Source of the DNA: Aptenodytes patagonicus
Taxonomy: Eukaryota; Chordata; Aves; Sphenisciformes; Spheniscidae
Direction of reading: 5' to 3'
Length of the DNA stretch: 64,000 bases
Assembly (NCBI RefSeq): GCF_965638725.1
Contig: NC_134949.1
Coordinates: 48,574,151-48,638,150, forward strand
Shown: positions 1 to 12,250 of the stretch, piece by piece
Layout: each line of letters opens with the position of its first letter
Numbering within the stretch: the stretch's first letter is position 1
The notes under the pieces: generated by a model
Told to the model about the DNA's origin: nothing
The model's input: only the letters and a program-made list of their open reading frames with translations
Databases searched by the model: none
Program-made: the position numbers and the translations under genes

Positions 1-99
1 CACAATGGCTTCCAGCTCCTCCTGTTTGCCACCCGTGCTGTGTGCATTGGTGTAGATGCACTTGAACTGGGCTATCGATTTTGCGGCCAGCATCGGCAT
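1..99 (-). pseudogene. CR1 ORF2 N-terminus (endonuclease start), cut by window edge
   Basis: An ATG at 97-99 (minus) opens a frame that runs to the left edge. It contains the segment FKCIYTNAHSTGGKQEELEA, which resembles the start of CR1 ORF2 just before the apurinic endonuclease domain. Only 33 codons are visible, so integrity cannot be judged. The position downstream of the ORF1 stop fits CR1 organisation. The ORF2 product would nick target DNA and reverse transcribe the element's RNA. Confidence 0.65.
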
Positions 100-155
100 G
101 CTACCCCTAGGCTCATCTCTAGTGAGCCTGGTTTTATCCCCTTCCCCCTTCGAAC

Positions 156-1166
156 CTAGTTTAAAGCCCTCTCAATGAGCCCCGCCAATTCATGAGCGAT
201 GATCCTTTTCCCCCTGTGAGACAGCTGAACTCCATCTGTCACCAGCAGGCCCGGTGCTGTGTAAACCTCCCTGTGATCAAAAAAGCCAAAATTCCGCTGA
301 TGGCACCAGCCCCTGAGCCACATGTTGATCAGGTGTGTTTTCCTGTTCCTTTCAGTATTCTTCCCTGCCACTGTAGGGATTGAGGAAAACACTACCTGTG
401 CTCCTTCAACCAGTCGCCCCAGTGCCCTGAAGTCCCTTTTGATCGCTTCTGGACTTCTCTCTGCAACCTCATCACTGTCAGCCTGTATAACCAACAGCAG
501 GTAGTAGTCAGAAGGCCATACCAGACCAGGGAGTTTCCTAGTGATGTCTCTGACCCGGGCCCCAGGGAGGCAGCAGACTTCCCTGTGGGATGGGTCTGGT
601 CGGCATATTGGGCCCTCTGTTCCCCTCAGAAGGGAATCGTCTACAACAATTACCCTCCTTTTTTCCTTAGCAGAGGCAGTCATAATGCGTGGGGCTGACT
701 GCCTCACCCTAGGCAACCTCCTGGATGGACCTTCACCTACATTCTCATTTGCCTGACCCTCAAGTTCCAGGGCGCCATATCTGTTCTGTAAGGGCAACCA
801 GAAAGGTGAGGGAGGCCGGGCAGGAGTTCGCCTGGCACCCCGAGCAGGGACGTGTTTCCATTCCCCCCCGTCGCTGGAGGTACCTCCAGCTTCTGTAATA
901 AGTACAGAAGCTCTGCTGCTTTTCTCACACTTCATGCCTGACCAGCTTCCCACCCACCAGCTCCTGAGGACTTTCCCTGATGCATTTTCACTGTATCCAC
1001 CTGGCAGCCCAGGTGTCTGTTCATGCTTGGGAACTGTATAAAGCAGAAGTTGCCAAAGGATCAGGTAGTACATCATTTGAGTTATACAGTGGATTTTTTT
1101 CCCCCAAGATGAGACTTCCTCAGCTATTTTGCCTCCAACATCTCCCAAATAACTTCTGTGATTCAT
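156..1166 (-). pseudogene. CR1 ORF1-like protein, degenerate SGNH/GDSL esterase domain
   Basis: This is an uninterrupted 336-codon frame whose last 180 residues match the esterase (SGNH/GDSL-type) domain of CR1 ORF1. Block I reads VVDDSLLRGTE, where the family normally has GDS before LLRG; the nucleophile Ser is kept but the preceding Gly is Asp. Near the end, TDGVQLSHRG corresponds to the catalytic Asp-x-x-His block, with Gln in place of His. The first roughly 130 residues have no recognisable CR1 features, and the ATG is probably an accident of the open frame. The frame is open, but loss of the catalytic His makes an active enzyme unlikely. Confidence 0.6.
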
Positions 1167-1170
1167 GCCT

Positions 1171-4100
1171 TGTCTCTACCTGGCTCAGACCTAGCACTTT
1201 GGTTATCTTGGTTACACTCCAACTAACGTGGCTACCTTGGGTTTTTATTCCAGAAACGAGGCTAAATCTTCATCACTTCTCACTCCTCACCTGCAAAGTA
1301 CTTCCATACCTCCATCCCCAGATCATGCTTACGAGAGTGACTGTAAACTGCTGCAGCCTTTTATGCTACCTAGATTTTTCTCTTTGTGTAATTTACAGCT
1401 CACACTGCAAAGAAAACTCTCCTCATAAGACCTGGACCAAAACAACTGTCCTTCCTGATGCCCCCTGGAATGGTATAGGTATTCTACATTTGTTTGTAAG
1501 TGAAAATCCTGGGGGCAGGTGAGAGGGGAGAAATTGGAGAGCAGAAAAGCACTGCTCACCTAAGGATAACAGAAGTGTCACCTTAGAGGGAAGGCGCCAT
1601 TTACCCTATCACTCTCACGCAGTTAAACGCCATTCAACTACAAAAAAACTTATGCAAAATAAGCAATGCTTAGGCACTCCCCCCCAACACAGCAGAGAGG
1701 CTGAGGAGAATGCTGCCACTTCTCATGCTTCATTAACAAGCTTATCTGCTAAACTCTGCTAAGCTATGCCTCAGCAATACTGACTGCAGGCCCTGCATTT
1801 GCCAAGGCGCTGTTAATAAATTAATCAGCAGAGTGGAGTTTGCACAGGAGTCATAGGGAAGTTAATTTGATTCCTCCTCATTTTCAATATTGATCATTCC
1901 TTGGGAAAGAAAAATAAAACTGAAAATTTGATATTTCTGGAGGCCTGGTTGAGTTTTTAGTGTTAGCAGCTCATAAGACTGGGGGTTTGGGGTTTGGTTT
2001 TTTTAGTGCGTTGACCATTAATATTAGGAGATTATTCAGAGGTAACACTCAGTTATATTGTATTTACATCCCTTCGCAAGACCAATATTCAGTAGGATGT
2101 GTAATGCACCTCCTTTAGGAGGAAGAGTTTCTTCTGACGCTTGCTTTCAATCATACTTCCAGGACATGACTGAGCAAGCTATGACGAGCAGGCTCTCTTC
2201 TGGACAGTACTCCTCCAGGAAGTAATTGAAAGGTAAACTGAATATATAACTTGTGTTGATATTGAGCTATAAACATATGCAAGGAATCATTCCTACTTCA
2301 ATGCTTTAGTAGCTGACAAATTTCTTTTATGAGCAAGCACTGGCAAGAAGAATTGAGCAGGGAACCTGACAGAAGACAGCTGCTTAATCTGCCAGAAAAA
2401 TGAATCTAGTTTAATCCGTGTTATTTGTTTTACAGCAGCAAACTGTTACGCTGCAAAAGCCCAAGAGGCTAAACTGATCTCTCAGCAGTTGCCTACCAGA
2501 TGTAGAAAATCTTCATCTGTGAAATCTAGATCATTTATCCATTTAAAAGTCTTTCAATGCTGACCACTCTAATATTAAACTCTTTTTTTTTTTTTTGGTG
2601 GCAAAATACTTTAAAAAAAAAATTTCCATGTTACAATATATTTTGCATTTTTTTTCCCTGTGTGTTATTTGGTCTTTGTATTTGCCTGTGGGAGACAGCC
2701 TGTGTTGTTTGTTGGTGTGCTTAACTCACAGCATAGTTTGCAGACAGGTGGTAGAAAGGCCAATTAAAAGCACATAATAAAAAAATAACAAAAGCCCAAA
2801 ACATTGAGCATTTCCACAGCAGCCAAGAGATTAGTTTTTCAGGAAGCCTTCAGATCCCTTAAAAACAGAACATTTAAGTAAAGGCCACAGACAGTTTTAT
2901 AGGACTGGGATTAGCAATTTAAATGAAGGAAGTTATCTTGCCATGTCTCGTCCTAAGCCATAGCGCTGAGCAGTTACATATCAGATGATTTTTAGGGTGA
3001 TACTAGGAAATAATTTCTTCATACGTCATACAGTCTGCAGAAAAACCTAGGCTTCTGAGTCACAATTCTTTCAGAAAACTAAGGACATGTTGCCTTCTCC
3101 TTAGTATTTGCTCTTCTGGTAACTTGCAGCTGGAGTGTGTAATTGTGAGAGCAAGGTGGGGTCACGTGGGGTCACACTAATGATGAAGAGGACAGGTCTC
3201 TGTGGGGAAGACATTACCTCCCCGCCTCTCCCAGGCGGCTGCTGGTGCAGTGTGCTCACAGACTCCCAGACCAAATTTCAAGCTGTGCTCCTTCAGGGGA
3301 AGCCTGATTGCAGTACCACTGCCTGCCTGCCTCGTAGGGCTCAGAAAGAAAAGATAATGATAGACATTGGGAAGAATAATATGACTTACTAATGCACCTT
3401 ACAGGGCTCTAAATTACCTTCAACCACAGAGGGGAAAAAAGGACTCGGATACTTCTCTGAACAACTCACTAACAGTCTCCGCTCAATACACGGCATTGAT
3501 CAAAAGAGCAAACAGAATGTTAGGATGCAAACGGAGAGATGTTGAAAACAATATTGAAATATATAAATATCATATAAATCAGTGAGAGAGCTTCCTCTGA
3601 ACCACTGTTCTGCGCTGATCACTTCATCAAAAAAGGATGTCGCAGAAGGTTTACAGACAGACAATAAAAATGAAGAGAGGCTTGGGAAAACATTGATTAT
3701 GTGGAGAATGAAATGACTGGGACAGTTCAACTTTGAGAGGTACTATTTAGGGTGCCATGAATAATACATTCCCTAAATTGAACTTAGGGAGAGCTGGGGA
3801 TTTTCTAACTGCTTAGTTCCAGTAGAAAATGTGAATTTGTCAAAACAGAAGTATTTTGTGGGAATGTATCATTTAAAAAAAATATTTCAAAGGAATCACA
3901 GCCAAGGTTTCTGCCTGTCAAGGACTTTTCTCCCATTAGAAACATACCTTATTTCCTCCAAGTAAGCTCTCTGGGATCCCAACTTTCTGTGGCAGATCTG
4001 TGTCATGGGCCTCCTCAGACATCGGACAAGCGATTATTTAGATTCAAAACTCCAGGGCAAAGCCACCCTAGGGGCAACCAAGAATTTGAAACTCAAAATT

Positions 4101-5138
4101 TCTAGTGCTCTGGGAGCTTTGGATCCAATAGCACTGTGCTTGTAGAAAGGCAGGAAATCTTAAATCCCCCCAAGTTGAGTCTTTCAGGTTTTCACAAGTA
4201 TGGCTTGAGCACATACCATCCTTCGTTGCTCATTTAGCATACTCGTCTTCATAAAGGAAATGAGTAGGCACACACAGACTGGAATCCAAGGTGAACTAAA
4301 GGGTGCAGGCACCGTGTCTGTCCCAAGAAGCCTTCTAAGGCAGCAGTGAATCTGCACCAATAGTCCTCCGAAGCCCAAAAAGCAATTTAGTGGTAGACCT
4401 CACAGTTTAAGTCTGCTCCTGTGGCTTAGGTGCTGAGCTGGGAGTGCATGATATCTGCAGAATCCAAATAGTTCAGGCATTCCCAATGAGAAAAGCATTG
4501 GATGATCCCATTCATGTTTCCAGTTAACACTATCCATGAGAACAGGGTTGGAAAATGGCTACAGATACCTTGATGATAGCTTTTGCTGTCTTCATTTGCA
4601 TTTACCTACCTCAAAATTGTCAGTTGCTGAGTACCCAGGTTGGGTGTAATAAGGCTATGCAGGGTGACAGCCACAATGATGAACTGTTGCTCCTGAAAGG
4701 CTGTTGAGCAATGACAAAGTCATGGTGCCAGTTCTTGGCAGAAGGCCTCCAATGTGCCCCTCCACATCCAAAGGTCTTCCTGCATCCATTGCTGGTCATC
4801 CCCAATGTTGCCCCAAAAGCTGGATGTTGCCTCATCCTCCAGACACAATCTCTGATCAACAAGGGGCAGAGCAACTACAGAGACTCTGATGATGTTATTA
4901 CCCATCTTCCTGATCTGTGATGGTTGGGAGCAGGCCATCAAGGTGTCTTCTCAGAGGTATGCTGCAGCTGTGTGAGTAAGCCTGTCATTCCCTCACCCTT
5001 CACTGGGCCTTTGCAGTGGTCAGCAGCAATTCAGGCAGCAGGCATTGCAATGTCATCTATAAGAAAGCTGGAAATGGATGAGCAGGAACAGAATTCACAC
5101 TTCATTGAGGGTGATGGTCATAGGGACAGTGATGTGCA
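1171..5138. other. No recognised gene; A/T-rich single-copy sequence
   Basis: I see no convincing exon, RNA gene or intact mobile element in this 4-kb stretch. Open frames are all under about 90 codons, overlap on opposite strands and have no family resemblance. Short homopolymer runs occur near 2583-2596 (T) and 2612-2621 (A). It may be intron, intergenic DNA or very old repeats. Confidence 0.5.
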
Positions 5139-5772
5139 ATCATCATAGAATCATAGAATCATAGAATAGTTTGGGTTGGAAGGGACCTTTAAAGGTCATC
5201 TAGTCCAACCGCCCTGCCATTGGCAAGGACATCTTCAACTAGATCAGGTTGCTCAGAGCCCCGTCCAACCTCACTTTGAATGTTTCCAGGGATGGGGCAT
5301 CCACCACCTCTCTGGGCAACCTCTTCCAGTGCTTCACCACCCTCAGCATAAAAAATTTCTTCCTTATATCTAGCCTGAATCTACCCCCCTTTAGTTTAAA
5401 GCCATTCCCCCTTGTCATATTGCTACAGGACCTGCTAAAAAGTCTGCTGCCATCTTTTTTATAAGCCCCCTTGAAGTACTGATAGGCTGCAATAAGGTCC
5501 CCCGAAGCCTTTTCTTCTCTAGGCTGAACAACCTCAACTCTCTCATTCTTGCCTCACAGGAGAGGTGTTCCATCCCCCTGATCATTTTCGTGGCCCTCTT
5601 CTGGACCCCCTCCTGTGCTGAGGGCTCCAGAGCTGGACACAGTACTCCAGGTGGAGTCTCACCAGAGCAGAGCAGAGGGACAGAATCACCTCCCTCGACC
5701 TGCTGGCCACGCTTCTTTTGATGCAGCCCAGGATTCGATTGGCCTTCTGGGTTGCGAGTGCACGTTGCTGGC

Positions 5773-6678
5773 TCATGTCCAGCTTTTCACCACCAGTACC
5801 CCCAGGTCCTTCTCGACAGGGCTTCTCTCAATCCCTTCATCCCCCAGCCTGTATTGATAGTGGGGGTTGCCCTGACCCAGGTGCAGGTCCTTGCACTTGG
5901 CCTTGTTAAACCTCATGAAGTTCACATGGGCCCACTTCTCCAGCTTGTCCAGGTCCCTCTGGATGGCATCCCATTCCTCTGGTGTGTCAACCACACCACT
6001 CAGCTTGGTGTTGTCTGCAGACTTGCTGAGGGTGCACTCGATCCCACTGACTATGTCATTGATGAAGGTATTAAACGGTACCGGTCCCAATACGGACCCC
6101 TGCAGGATGCCACTTGTCACAAATCTCCATCTGGACATTGAGCCATTGACCGCTACCCTCTGGATGCAACCATCTAACCAATTCCTCACCAACCGGACAG
6201 TCCACCCATCAAATCCATAGCTCTCCAGCTTAGGGAGAAGGATGTTGTTGAGGACCATGTCAAAGGCCTTACAGAGGTCCAGATAGACGCCATCTGTAGC
6301 CCTTCCCATGTCCACTGATGTAGTCACTCCATCATAGAAGGCCACGAGGTTAGTCAAGCAGGACTTGCCCTTGGTGAAGCTATGCTGGCTGTCTCGAATC
6401 ACGTCCCTGTCCTCCATGTGCCTTAGCATAGCTTCCAGGAGGATCTGCTTCATGATCTTCTCAGGCACAGACATGAGACTGACTGGCCTGTAGTTCCCTG
6501 GGTCTTCCTTTTTTCCCTTTTTAAAAATGGGGGTTATGTTTCCCCTTTTCCAGTCAGTGGGAACTTCACAGGACTGCCACGACTTCTCAGATACGATGGA
6601 TAGTGGCTTAGCAACTTCATCTGCCAGTTCCTTTGGGACCTGCAGATGGATCTCATCGGGTCCCATGGACTTGTGCAC
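5773..6678 (-). pseudogene. CR1 ORF2 reverse-transcriptase domain, inactive
   Basis: This 301-codon frame has the fingers and palm blocks of a CR1/Jockey-clade reverse transcriptase: NYRPVSL, then LDLCKAFD (the first catalytic Asp is present), then [10 protein letters not shown]. The active-site box that should read ADD appears as SADNTKLSG, so the second catalytic Asp is Asn. The frame also ends before the true ORF2 C-terminus. The visible methionine is internal to ORF2, so it is not a real start. The usual role is target-primed reverse transcription of the element RNA. Confidence 0.85.
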
Positions 6679-6689
6679 CTTCAGGTGCC

Positions 6690-7130
6690 TTAGATGGTCT
6701 CAAACCTAATGTTCTCCCACAGTGGGCAGCTCTTCATTCTCCCAGTCCCTGCCTTTGTCTTCTGTGGCTTAGGCAGTGTGGCTCGAGCACATGCCGGTGA
6801 AGAGTGAGGCAAAAAAGCCACCTTCTCTGTGTCCCTGGTAACCAGGTCTCCCATTTCATTCCAGAGACAGCCCACATTTTCCCTTGTCTTCCTTTTATCC
6901 CCAACGTACCTATAGAAGCTTTTCTTGTTGCCCTTGACGTCCCTGGCCAGATTTAATTCTATCAAGGCTTTAGCTTTCCTAACCTGTTCATCTATGTGGG
7001 GCAGGCAAAAGGACACAGTAGCATATCCTCGTGAGGCCCTCTGTCCTGATGGCAAAGGTTTGTAGGCAAAAATTTCCTTTGGGAGTGCTTGGGAATGCGT
7101 CTTTTCCCCAGAGCACTCTAATACGCACAA
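6690..7130 (-). pseudogene. CR1 ORF2 linker between endonuclease and RT, frameshifted
   Basis: The segments [20 protein letters not shown] and [10 protein letters not shown] are typical of the CR1 ORF2 linker that precedes the RT domain. The frame differs from that of the RT block at 5773-6678, and its end drifts into unrelated residues, so at least one frameshift separates them. The first 40 or so residues (above about 7010) are not CR1-like and mark the 5' truncation point. Confidence 0.75.
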
Positions 7131-8139
7131 TTACGACTTTCTACCCCTAATCTGGGGAACTCCCTACTTTATCCTTAAATCCAAGAAATTTTCACAATTT
7201 CCCAGTTCTCTGACAACAGCCTGTGAAAAGTTGCCCTTGCAGGATTCAGGGGAACACAAGCATAGTGGCATCATAAAATTCCTAAGAACTGAGATAGTAA
7301 ACTGCTCTGATTTCACAAAAATGACAAGGGGGGGGGAGTGCACGACTTGTACAAAATGAAATATTGAATTATAACCTTTCTGAAATGTCAGAATTTTTAT
7401 CAGAATAAAAATACCAATTGGCTGTCTTCAGTGTAGTTACTTGTTTATAGAAAAAGGGCACATCATTTAATGGAAAGGAAACTCAAGAAGTTGAAACCTG
7501 ATTTTAAAAAAGAATACGTTTAGTACATCACAAAAAAAAATGCTGTGGTACTCACCATTCCAATTATATTAGGCAGGAGGAAAATATATTTGGAAAGAAA
7601 ATAAAAATTGCTCACTTCAAGATCACTACTAAACAAAGAAACTTTCCAATGCATGTACTGCTCATTATTTCCCTGCTTTGGAAATGCCTGCAGTTTCCCT
7701 GAAGCACCCTTTTTTGGTCACTCTTGGAAACGGGTTATTGGGATATCTGGATTGGTAATCTGCCTGAAGAAATCATAGTTTATTATCCTGTAGAGTTTCA
7801 ATCAGCACAGATATCCTACATATGCAGGGTCTACAAATTGCAGGCATTGCAACTTGTAGATTCTAAGAAAAAGGAGGTACAGGTTATGAATTTAAAGTAC
7901 AAGGAGGTCACTGAAACAAGCCATGTAATGTGGAAAATAGTATTTTTAGCAACAGTAAAACAGTGTACATTTTAAAAATATATATATATAAAAATAACAA
8001 ATCACGAAACTTTCTTTTCAGGACATTAGGTCGTTGCTACTGTTCACCTGGAGTTTACATGGGAATTAAGAGATCGGTTTTCTCTAGAGCAGCTCTGATG
8101 AGAGTCATATATCAAATTCTTGAAAGGTGAATGATATGC
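7131..8139. other. No recognised feature
   Basis: A/T-rich sequence between the CR1 and the provirus. It has a short run of G at 7328-7336 and a TA-rich stretch at 7976-7990. No open frame here has family resemblance or splice context that I can support. Confidence 0.5.
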
Positions 8140-8144
8140 TCTGG
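8140..8144. other. Target-site duplication, left
   Basis: The sequence tctgg directly abuts the left LTR and is repeated at 15011-15015 beyond the right LTR. A 5-bp duplication is usual for ERVL-type insertions. Its preservation shows the two LTRs belong to one insertion event. Confidence 0.85.
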
Positions 8145-8742
8145 TGTCACGGTTTAACCCCAGCCAGCAACTGACCACCACACAGCTGCTCACCCACTCC
8201 ACCCCCGGTGGGATGGAGGAGAGAATCGGAAGAGTAAAAGTGAAAAAAAACCTTGTGGGTTGAGATAAGAACAGTTTAATAATCAAAATAAAATAAAATA
8301 AAATAAAATAGTAGTAGTAGTAATTATAATAATTATAATAATAATAATGATGTTAAAAGACTATATAAAGCAAGTGATGCACAATGCGATTGATCACCAC
8401 CCGCCAACCGACACCCAGCCAGTCCCCGAGCAGTGGTGTCCCCCCCGGCCAGCTTTCCCCCAGTTTATATACTGAGCATGACGTCACATGGTATGGAATA
8501 CCCCTTTGGCCACTTTGGGTCACCTGTCCTGGCTGTGCCCCCTCCCAGCTTCTTGTGCACCCCCAGCCTTCTCAGTCGGTAGAGCACGGGACGCTGAAAA
8601 GTCCCTGACTAGTGTAAGCACGACTTAGCAACAACTAAAACATCAGTGTGTTATCAACATTATTCTCACCCTAAATCCAAAACACAGCACTGTACCAGCT
8701 ACTAGGAAGAAAATTATCTCTATCCCAGCCAAAACCAGGACA
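8145..8742 (-). repeat. 3' LTR of the ERVL-like provirus
   Basis: It begins on minus with TGTCCTGG and ends TGACA, the usual TG...CA termini. It carries a TATA box (tttatata on plus, 8464-8471) and an ATTAAA-type poly(A) signal (tttaat on plus, 8275-8280). A simple-sequence block (aaaat, tag and aat repeats, 8285-8350) lies between the poly(A) signal and the TATA box. It pairs with 14415-15010. By eye the two differ at roughly 4-5% of positions, mostly near the ends. Confidence 0.9.
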
Positions 8743-8760
8743 GTATCCACCCCTTATTCT
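8743..8760 (-). other. Probable polypurine tract next to the 3' LTR
   Basis: On minus, the sequence just inside the 3' LTR reads GAATAAGGGGTGGATAC, which is purine rich and correctly placed to prime plus-strand DNA. Several pyrimidines interrupt it, so it is weak or decayed. Confidence 0.4.
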
Positions 8761-9153
8761 ATACCATCTACGTCATGCCCAGGTCTCCCATTTTCCAATA
8801 CATTCCAATAAATCACCACCATTTTTCCTGTCTTTTGATATATACACACTGATCATTCCCTTAGTCTATGGGCCACCCCTCTAAAACGTTCGTTGAGTTC
8901 ATTTAGTCCATGACTTTGGGCTCCATCTGCCATAACAGTCCTTCAGGGCAGGAGAGTTGGTGTGTGGTGTTGGATTGTTGCATGCTGAAGCCAGTTATGG
9001 TTCCATTGTCACTACGTTTTGCTCGGTTTTCATCAAAGTTCATTCTTCATTAATCTGGGTGATTCTTACCGTACTACTGTTGATGTGGCATATAGCCACC
9101 ATAGAAGTGATTATATACAGTATTATATAGCAATTAACATCATACAATTTAAT

Positions 9154-9830
9154 TCATTGGCTATTCTCACCCAAAATCAAATCCTCTTGAGGTAAACATC
9201 GGAATTCCTCATCCTCCTGCATCACCCACCAAATGCACCCACGTCCTTGAGCAAAAGCAATCCCACGGATGGGTTTGCCTTTGCCCAAGGCAGGAATAAC
9301 CCAGACTGTCTTCCCCATCATATTTTTTATGCGCACTACAGGGACTTTATTCCCATCTACAGTACGTAGAAGTTCTGACTGGGCGGGGCCAGCCCGATTG
9401 GCAGATCCCCGAGTGTTGACTAACCAGGTGGCCTTTGCTAAATGCGTATCCCAATGTTTGAACGTCCTGCCACCCATTGCTCTCAGTGTAGTCTTTAACA
9501 GTCCATCGTATCGTTCAATTTTCCCAGAGGCTGGTGCATGATAGGGGATGTGATACACCCACTCAATGCCGTGCTCTTTGGCCCAGGTGTCTATGAGGTT
9601 GTTTCAGAAATGAGTCCCGTTGTCTGACTCAATTCTTTCTGGGGTGCCATGTTGCCGTAAGACTTGCTTTTCAAGGCCCAGGATAGTGTTCCGGGCAGTG
9701 GCATGGGGCACGGGATATGTTTCCAGCCATCTAAGTGGTTGCCTCCACCATTGTAAGCACATGGCACTTGCCTTGGCGGGTTTGTGGGAGCGTGATATAA
9801 TCGATCTGCCAGGCCTCCCCATATTTATAT
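9154..9830 (-). pseudogene. Proviral integrase, interrupted by a stop
   Basis: The catalytic core is recognisable. SDNGTHF, with the second catalytic acid, ends one frame near 9604. After an in-frame TGA (9604-9606) the frame continues with GKIERYDGLLK, which holds the catalytic Glu. The C-terminal part resembles the DNA-binding tail, with WVIPALGKG. Integrase would insert viral DNA into the host genome. The stop between the second Asp and the Glu means this copy cannot give a full enzyme. There is no env frame downstream. Confidence 0.8.
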
Positions 9831-10037
9831 TTCAACCATCATCCTCCATACCAGAGAGGCTTTAACTGCTTGGCTTGCTTGATTGCAGCACGTTTCGCAT
9901 TCATGGATAACCTGTGCAATAGTGTCCATGGTCAAGTCCACCCCTTGACCACGAGTCCATCTATATGTTGCATCTCTTCCTTGATGGCCTGAGGTGTCAT
10001 GGGCCCACTGAGCTAGAAATAATTCACCCTCGTGTTG

Positions 10038-11012
10038 CTAGTCCAGATCCACCTGAGCCACTTCAATCTTAGCAGCCTGATCCACCTGCTGGTTGTTTTG
10101 ATGTTCTTCAGTGGCCCGACTCTTGGGTACGTGAGCATCTATGTGACATACTTCTACAACCAGGTTCTCTACCTGGGCAGCAATATCTTGCCACAATGCG
10201 GCAGCCCAGATGGGTTTGCCTCTGCACTGCCAATTGCTCCACTTCCATTGCTGTAACCACCCCCACAGGGCATTTGCCACCATCCATGAGTCAGTATAAA
10301 GCACTGGCCACTTTTCTCCTTCAGCAATATCTAAAGCCAGCTGGATGGCTTTCACCTCTGCAAACTGACTCGATTCACCTTCTCCTTCAGCAGTTTTTGC
10401 AACTTGTCATATAGGACTCCGCACAGCAGCCTTCCACCTCCAATGCTTTCCCACAAGATGACAGGACCCATCAGTGAACAGGGCATATTGCTTCTCATTT
10501 TCTGGCAGTTTATTATATAGTGGGGCCCCTTCAGCATGCGTTACCTCTTCCTCTGGTGATATTCCTAAATCTTTGCCTTCTGGCCAATCTATAATCACTT
10601 CCAAGATTCCTGGGTGACTGGGGCTTCCTATTCAAGCCCATTGTGTGATCAGTGTGACCCACTTACTCCACGTAGCATCAGTTGCATGATGTGTAGAGGG
10701 GATCCTCCCTTTGAACATCCAGCCCAGCACCGGCAGTCGGGGTGCCAGGAGGAGCTGTGCTTCAGTGCCAATCACTTCCGAAGCAGCTCGAACCCCTTCA
10801 TATGCTGCCAATATCTCTTTTTCAGTTGGAGCATAGAGGGCCTCGGATCCTCTGTATCCCCGACTCCAAAACCCTAGGGGTCGACCTCGAGTCTCCCCTG
10901 GTGCTTTCTGCCAGAGGCTCCAGGTAGGGTCATTCTTCCCGCCTGCGGTGTAGAGCATATTTTTTACATCTTGCCCTGCCCGGACTGGCCCCAGGGCTAC
11001 TGCATGAACCAC
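10038..11012 (-). pseudogene. Proviral RNase H region, fragmented
   Basis: Several minus-strand frames carry RNase H blocks. YAPTEKEILAAYEG occurs in the connection region at 10632-11012. FTDGSCH is in the frames at 10352-10604. LYTDSWMVANAL, with its active-site Asp, is at 10038-10355. The blocks lie in different frames, so at least two frameshifts separate them. The normal role is removal of the RNA strand during reverse transcription. Confidence 0.75.
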
Positions 11013-11046
11013 CTCCTGTTTAATTGGTTCAAAGGCTTGTCATTGG

Positions 11047-11718
11047 TCAGAGCCCCATTTGAAATCGTTCTTCTTTCAGGTCACTTGATAGAGAGGGCTT
11101 GCGATCAGACTGTAATTTGGAATACTCATTCTCCAAAAACCCACGACGCCTAAGAAAGCTTGTGTTTCTTTTGCTAGTTGGTAGGGACATGGCTGTTATT
11201 TTGTTGATCACATTCATTGGGATCTGACGGCGTCCATTTTGCCATTTTATTCCTAAAAACTGGATCTCCTGTGCAGGTCCCTTGACCTTACTTTGTTTTA
11301 TGGCAAAACTGGCCTTCAGAACTATTTGGACTATTTCCTTCCCTTTCTCAAAAACTTCTTCTGCTGTGTTGCCCCACATGAAGATGTCATCAATGTATTG
11401 CAGGTGTTCCGGACCTTCACCTTGTTCCAGTGCAGTCTGGATCAGTCCATGGCAAGTCGCAGGGCTGTGTTTCCACCCTTGGGGCAGTCGGTTCCAGGGG
11501 TACTGGACGCCCCTCCAAGTGAAAGCAAACTGTGGCCTGCACTCTGCTGCCAAAGGGATTGAGAAAAACGCATTAGCAATATCTACTGTGGCATACCGCT
11601 TGGCTGCCTTTGACTCCAGTTCATATTGAAGTTCTAGCATGTCCGGCACAGCAGCGCTCAGCAGCGGCCTGACTTCATTCAGGCCACGATAGTCTACTGT
11701 CAGTCTCCACTCTCTCAT
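11047..11718 (-). pseudogene. Proviral reverse transcriptase, frameshifted
   Basis: A 223-codon frame shows retroviral RT blocks in order: RLTVDYRGLNEV, ATVDIANAFFSIPL (first catalytic Asp), RLPQGWKHSP, and the YIDD box in LQYIDDIFMWG. All three catalytic Asp residues are therefore present. After about 11200 the frame loses family resemblance, which marks a frameshift before the connection domain. The upstream fingers region lies in the protease frame (11675-12154), so pol is broken there too. Confidence 0.85.
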
Positions 11719-12250
11719 TGAACTTTCGCACTGGCCATATGGGACTGTTAAAGGGTGAGCGAGTCTTGCTGACCACTCCTTGGCTCTCCAGTCGACAAAT
11801 CAGCTTACAGATGGGAATCAGGGAGTCTCGGTTGGTGCGATATTGCCACCAGTGCACCACTGTGGTGACGATTGGCACCTGTTGCTCTTCGACCCCCAGC
11901 AACCCCACAACAGAAGGGTCCTCCAAGAGACCGGGCAAGGTGGACAGCTGTGTAATTTCTTCCGTCTCCAAGGCAGCTATACCTAAAGCCCACCGGTACC
12001 CTTTTGGGTCCTTGAAATACCTTCTCCTGAGGTAGTCTATGCCAAGGATGCACGGACCCTCTGGGCCAGTCACAAGGGGGTGCTTTTGCCACTCATGCCC
12101 GGTTAGGCTCACTTTGGCCTCCAACACAGTTAGCTGTTGGGATCCCCCTGTCACTCCAGAAATACAGAAATATGGATGAGTTCTGCCCCTTTATATCTTG
12201 ATGGCATTAGGGTACACTGTGCACCGGTGTCCACTAAAGCCTTTTACTCC
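11675..12250 (-). pseudogene. Proviral aspartic protease and RT N-terminus, frameshifted
   Basis: The protease active site VDTGAQCTLMPS is visible on minus, with its DTGA codons at 12220-12231. The C-terminal block CILGIDYL and the start of RT (SPFNSPIWPVRK) lie in the frame at 11675-12154. Between the two, near 12160-12180, the frame shifts, separating the catalytic Asp from the rest of the protease. The enzyme would normally cleave Gag-Pol. Confidence 0.75.

Larger units (their letters stand above)
1..1170 (-). mobile_element. CR1 LINE fragment, ORF1 end plus ORF2 start
   Basis: Read on the minus strand, this stretch carries the last part of a CR1 ORF1 (esterase domain), a spacer of about 60 bp, and the first codons of ORF2, which run off the left edge. 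The order ORF1 then ORF2 is that of avian CR1 LINEs. The element therefore continues outside the window. Its 5' limit near 1170 is uncertain, because recognisable CR1 protein similarity fades upstream of about 1000. It is separate from the CR1 at 5139-7130, which lies on the wrong side to be the same copy. Confidence 0.75.
5139..7130 (-). mobile_element. CR1 LINE, 5'-truncated, minus strand, 3' end at about 5139
   Basis: The left edge carries tandem copies of ATTCTATGAT (read on minus; atcatagaatcatagaatcatag on plus at 5139-5162), the characteristic 3' terminus of CR1. Next to it is the CR1 3' UTR, which reads in plus orientation as tttgggttggaagggacctt and onward. The reverse-transcriptase part of ORF2 follows to about 6985-7130, where similarity stops. 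Such 5' truncation is usual for LINE insertions. The coding part is broken, so this copy is dead. Confidence 0.9.
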
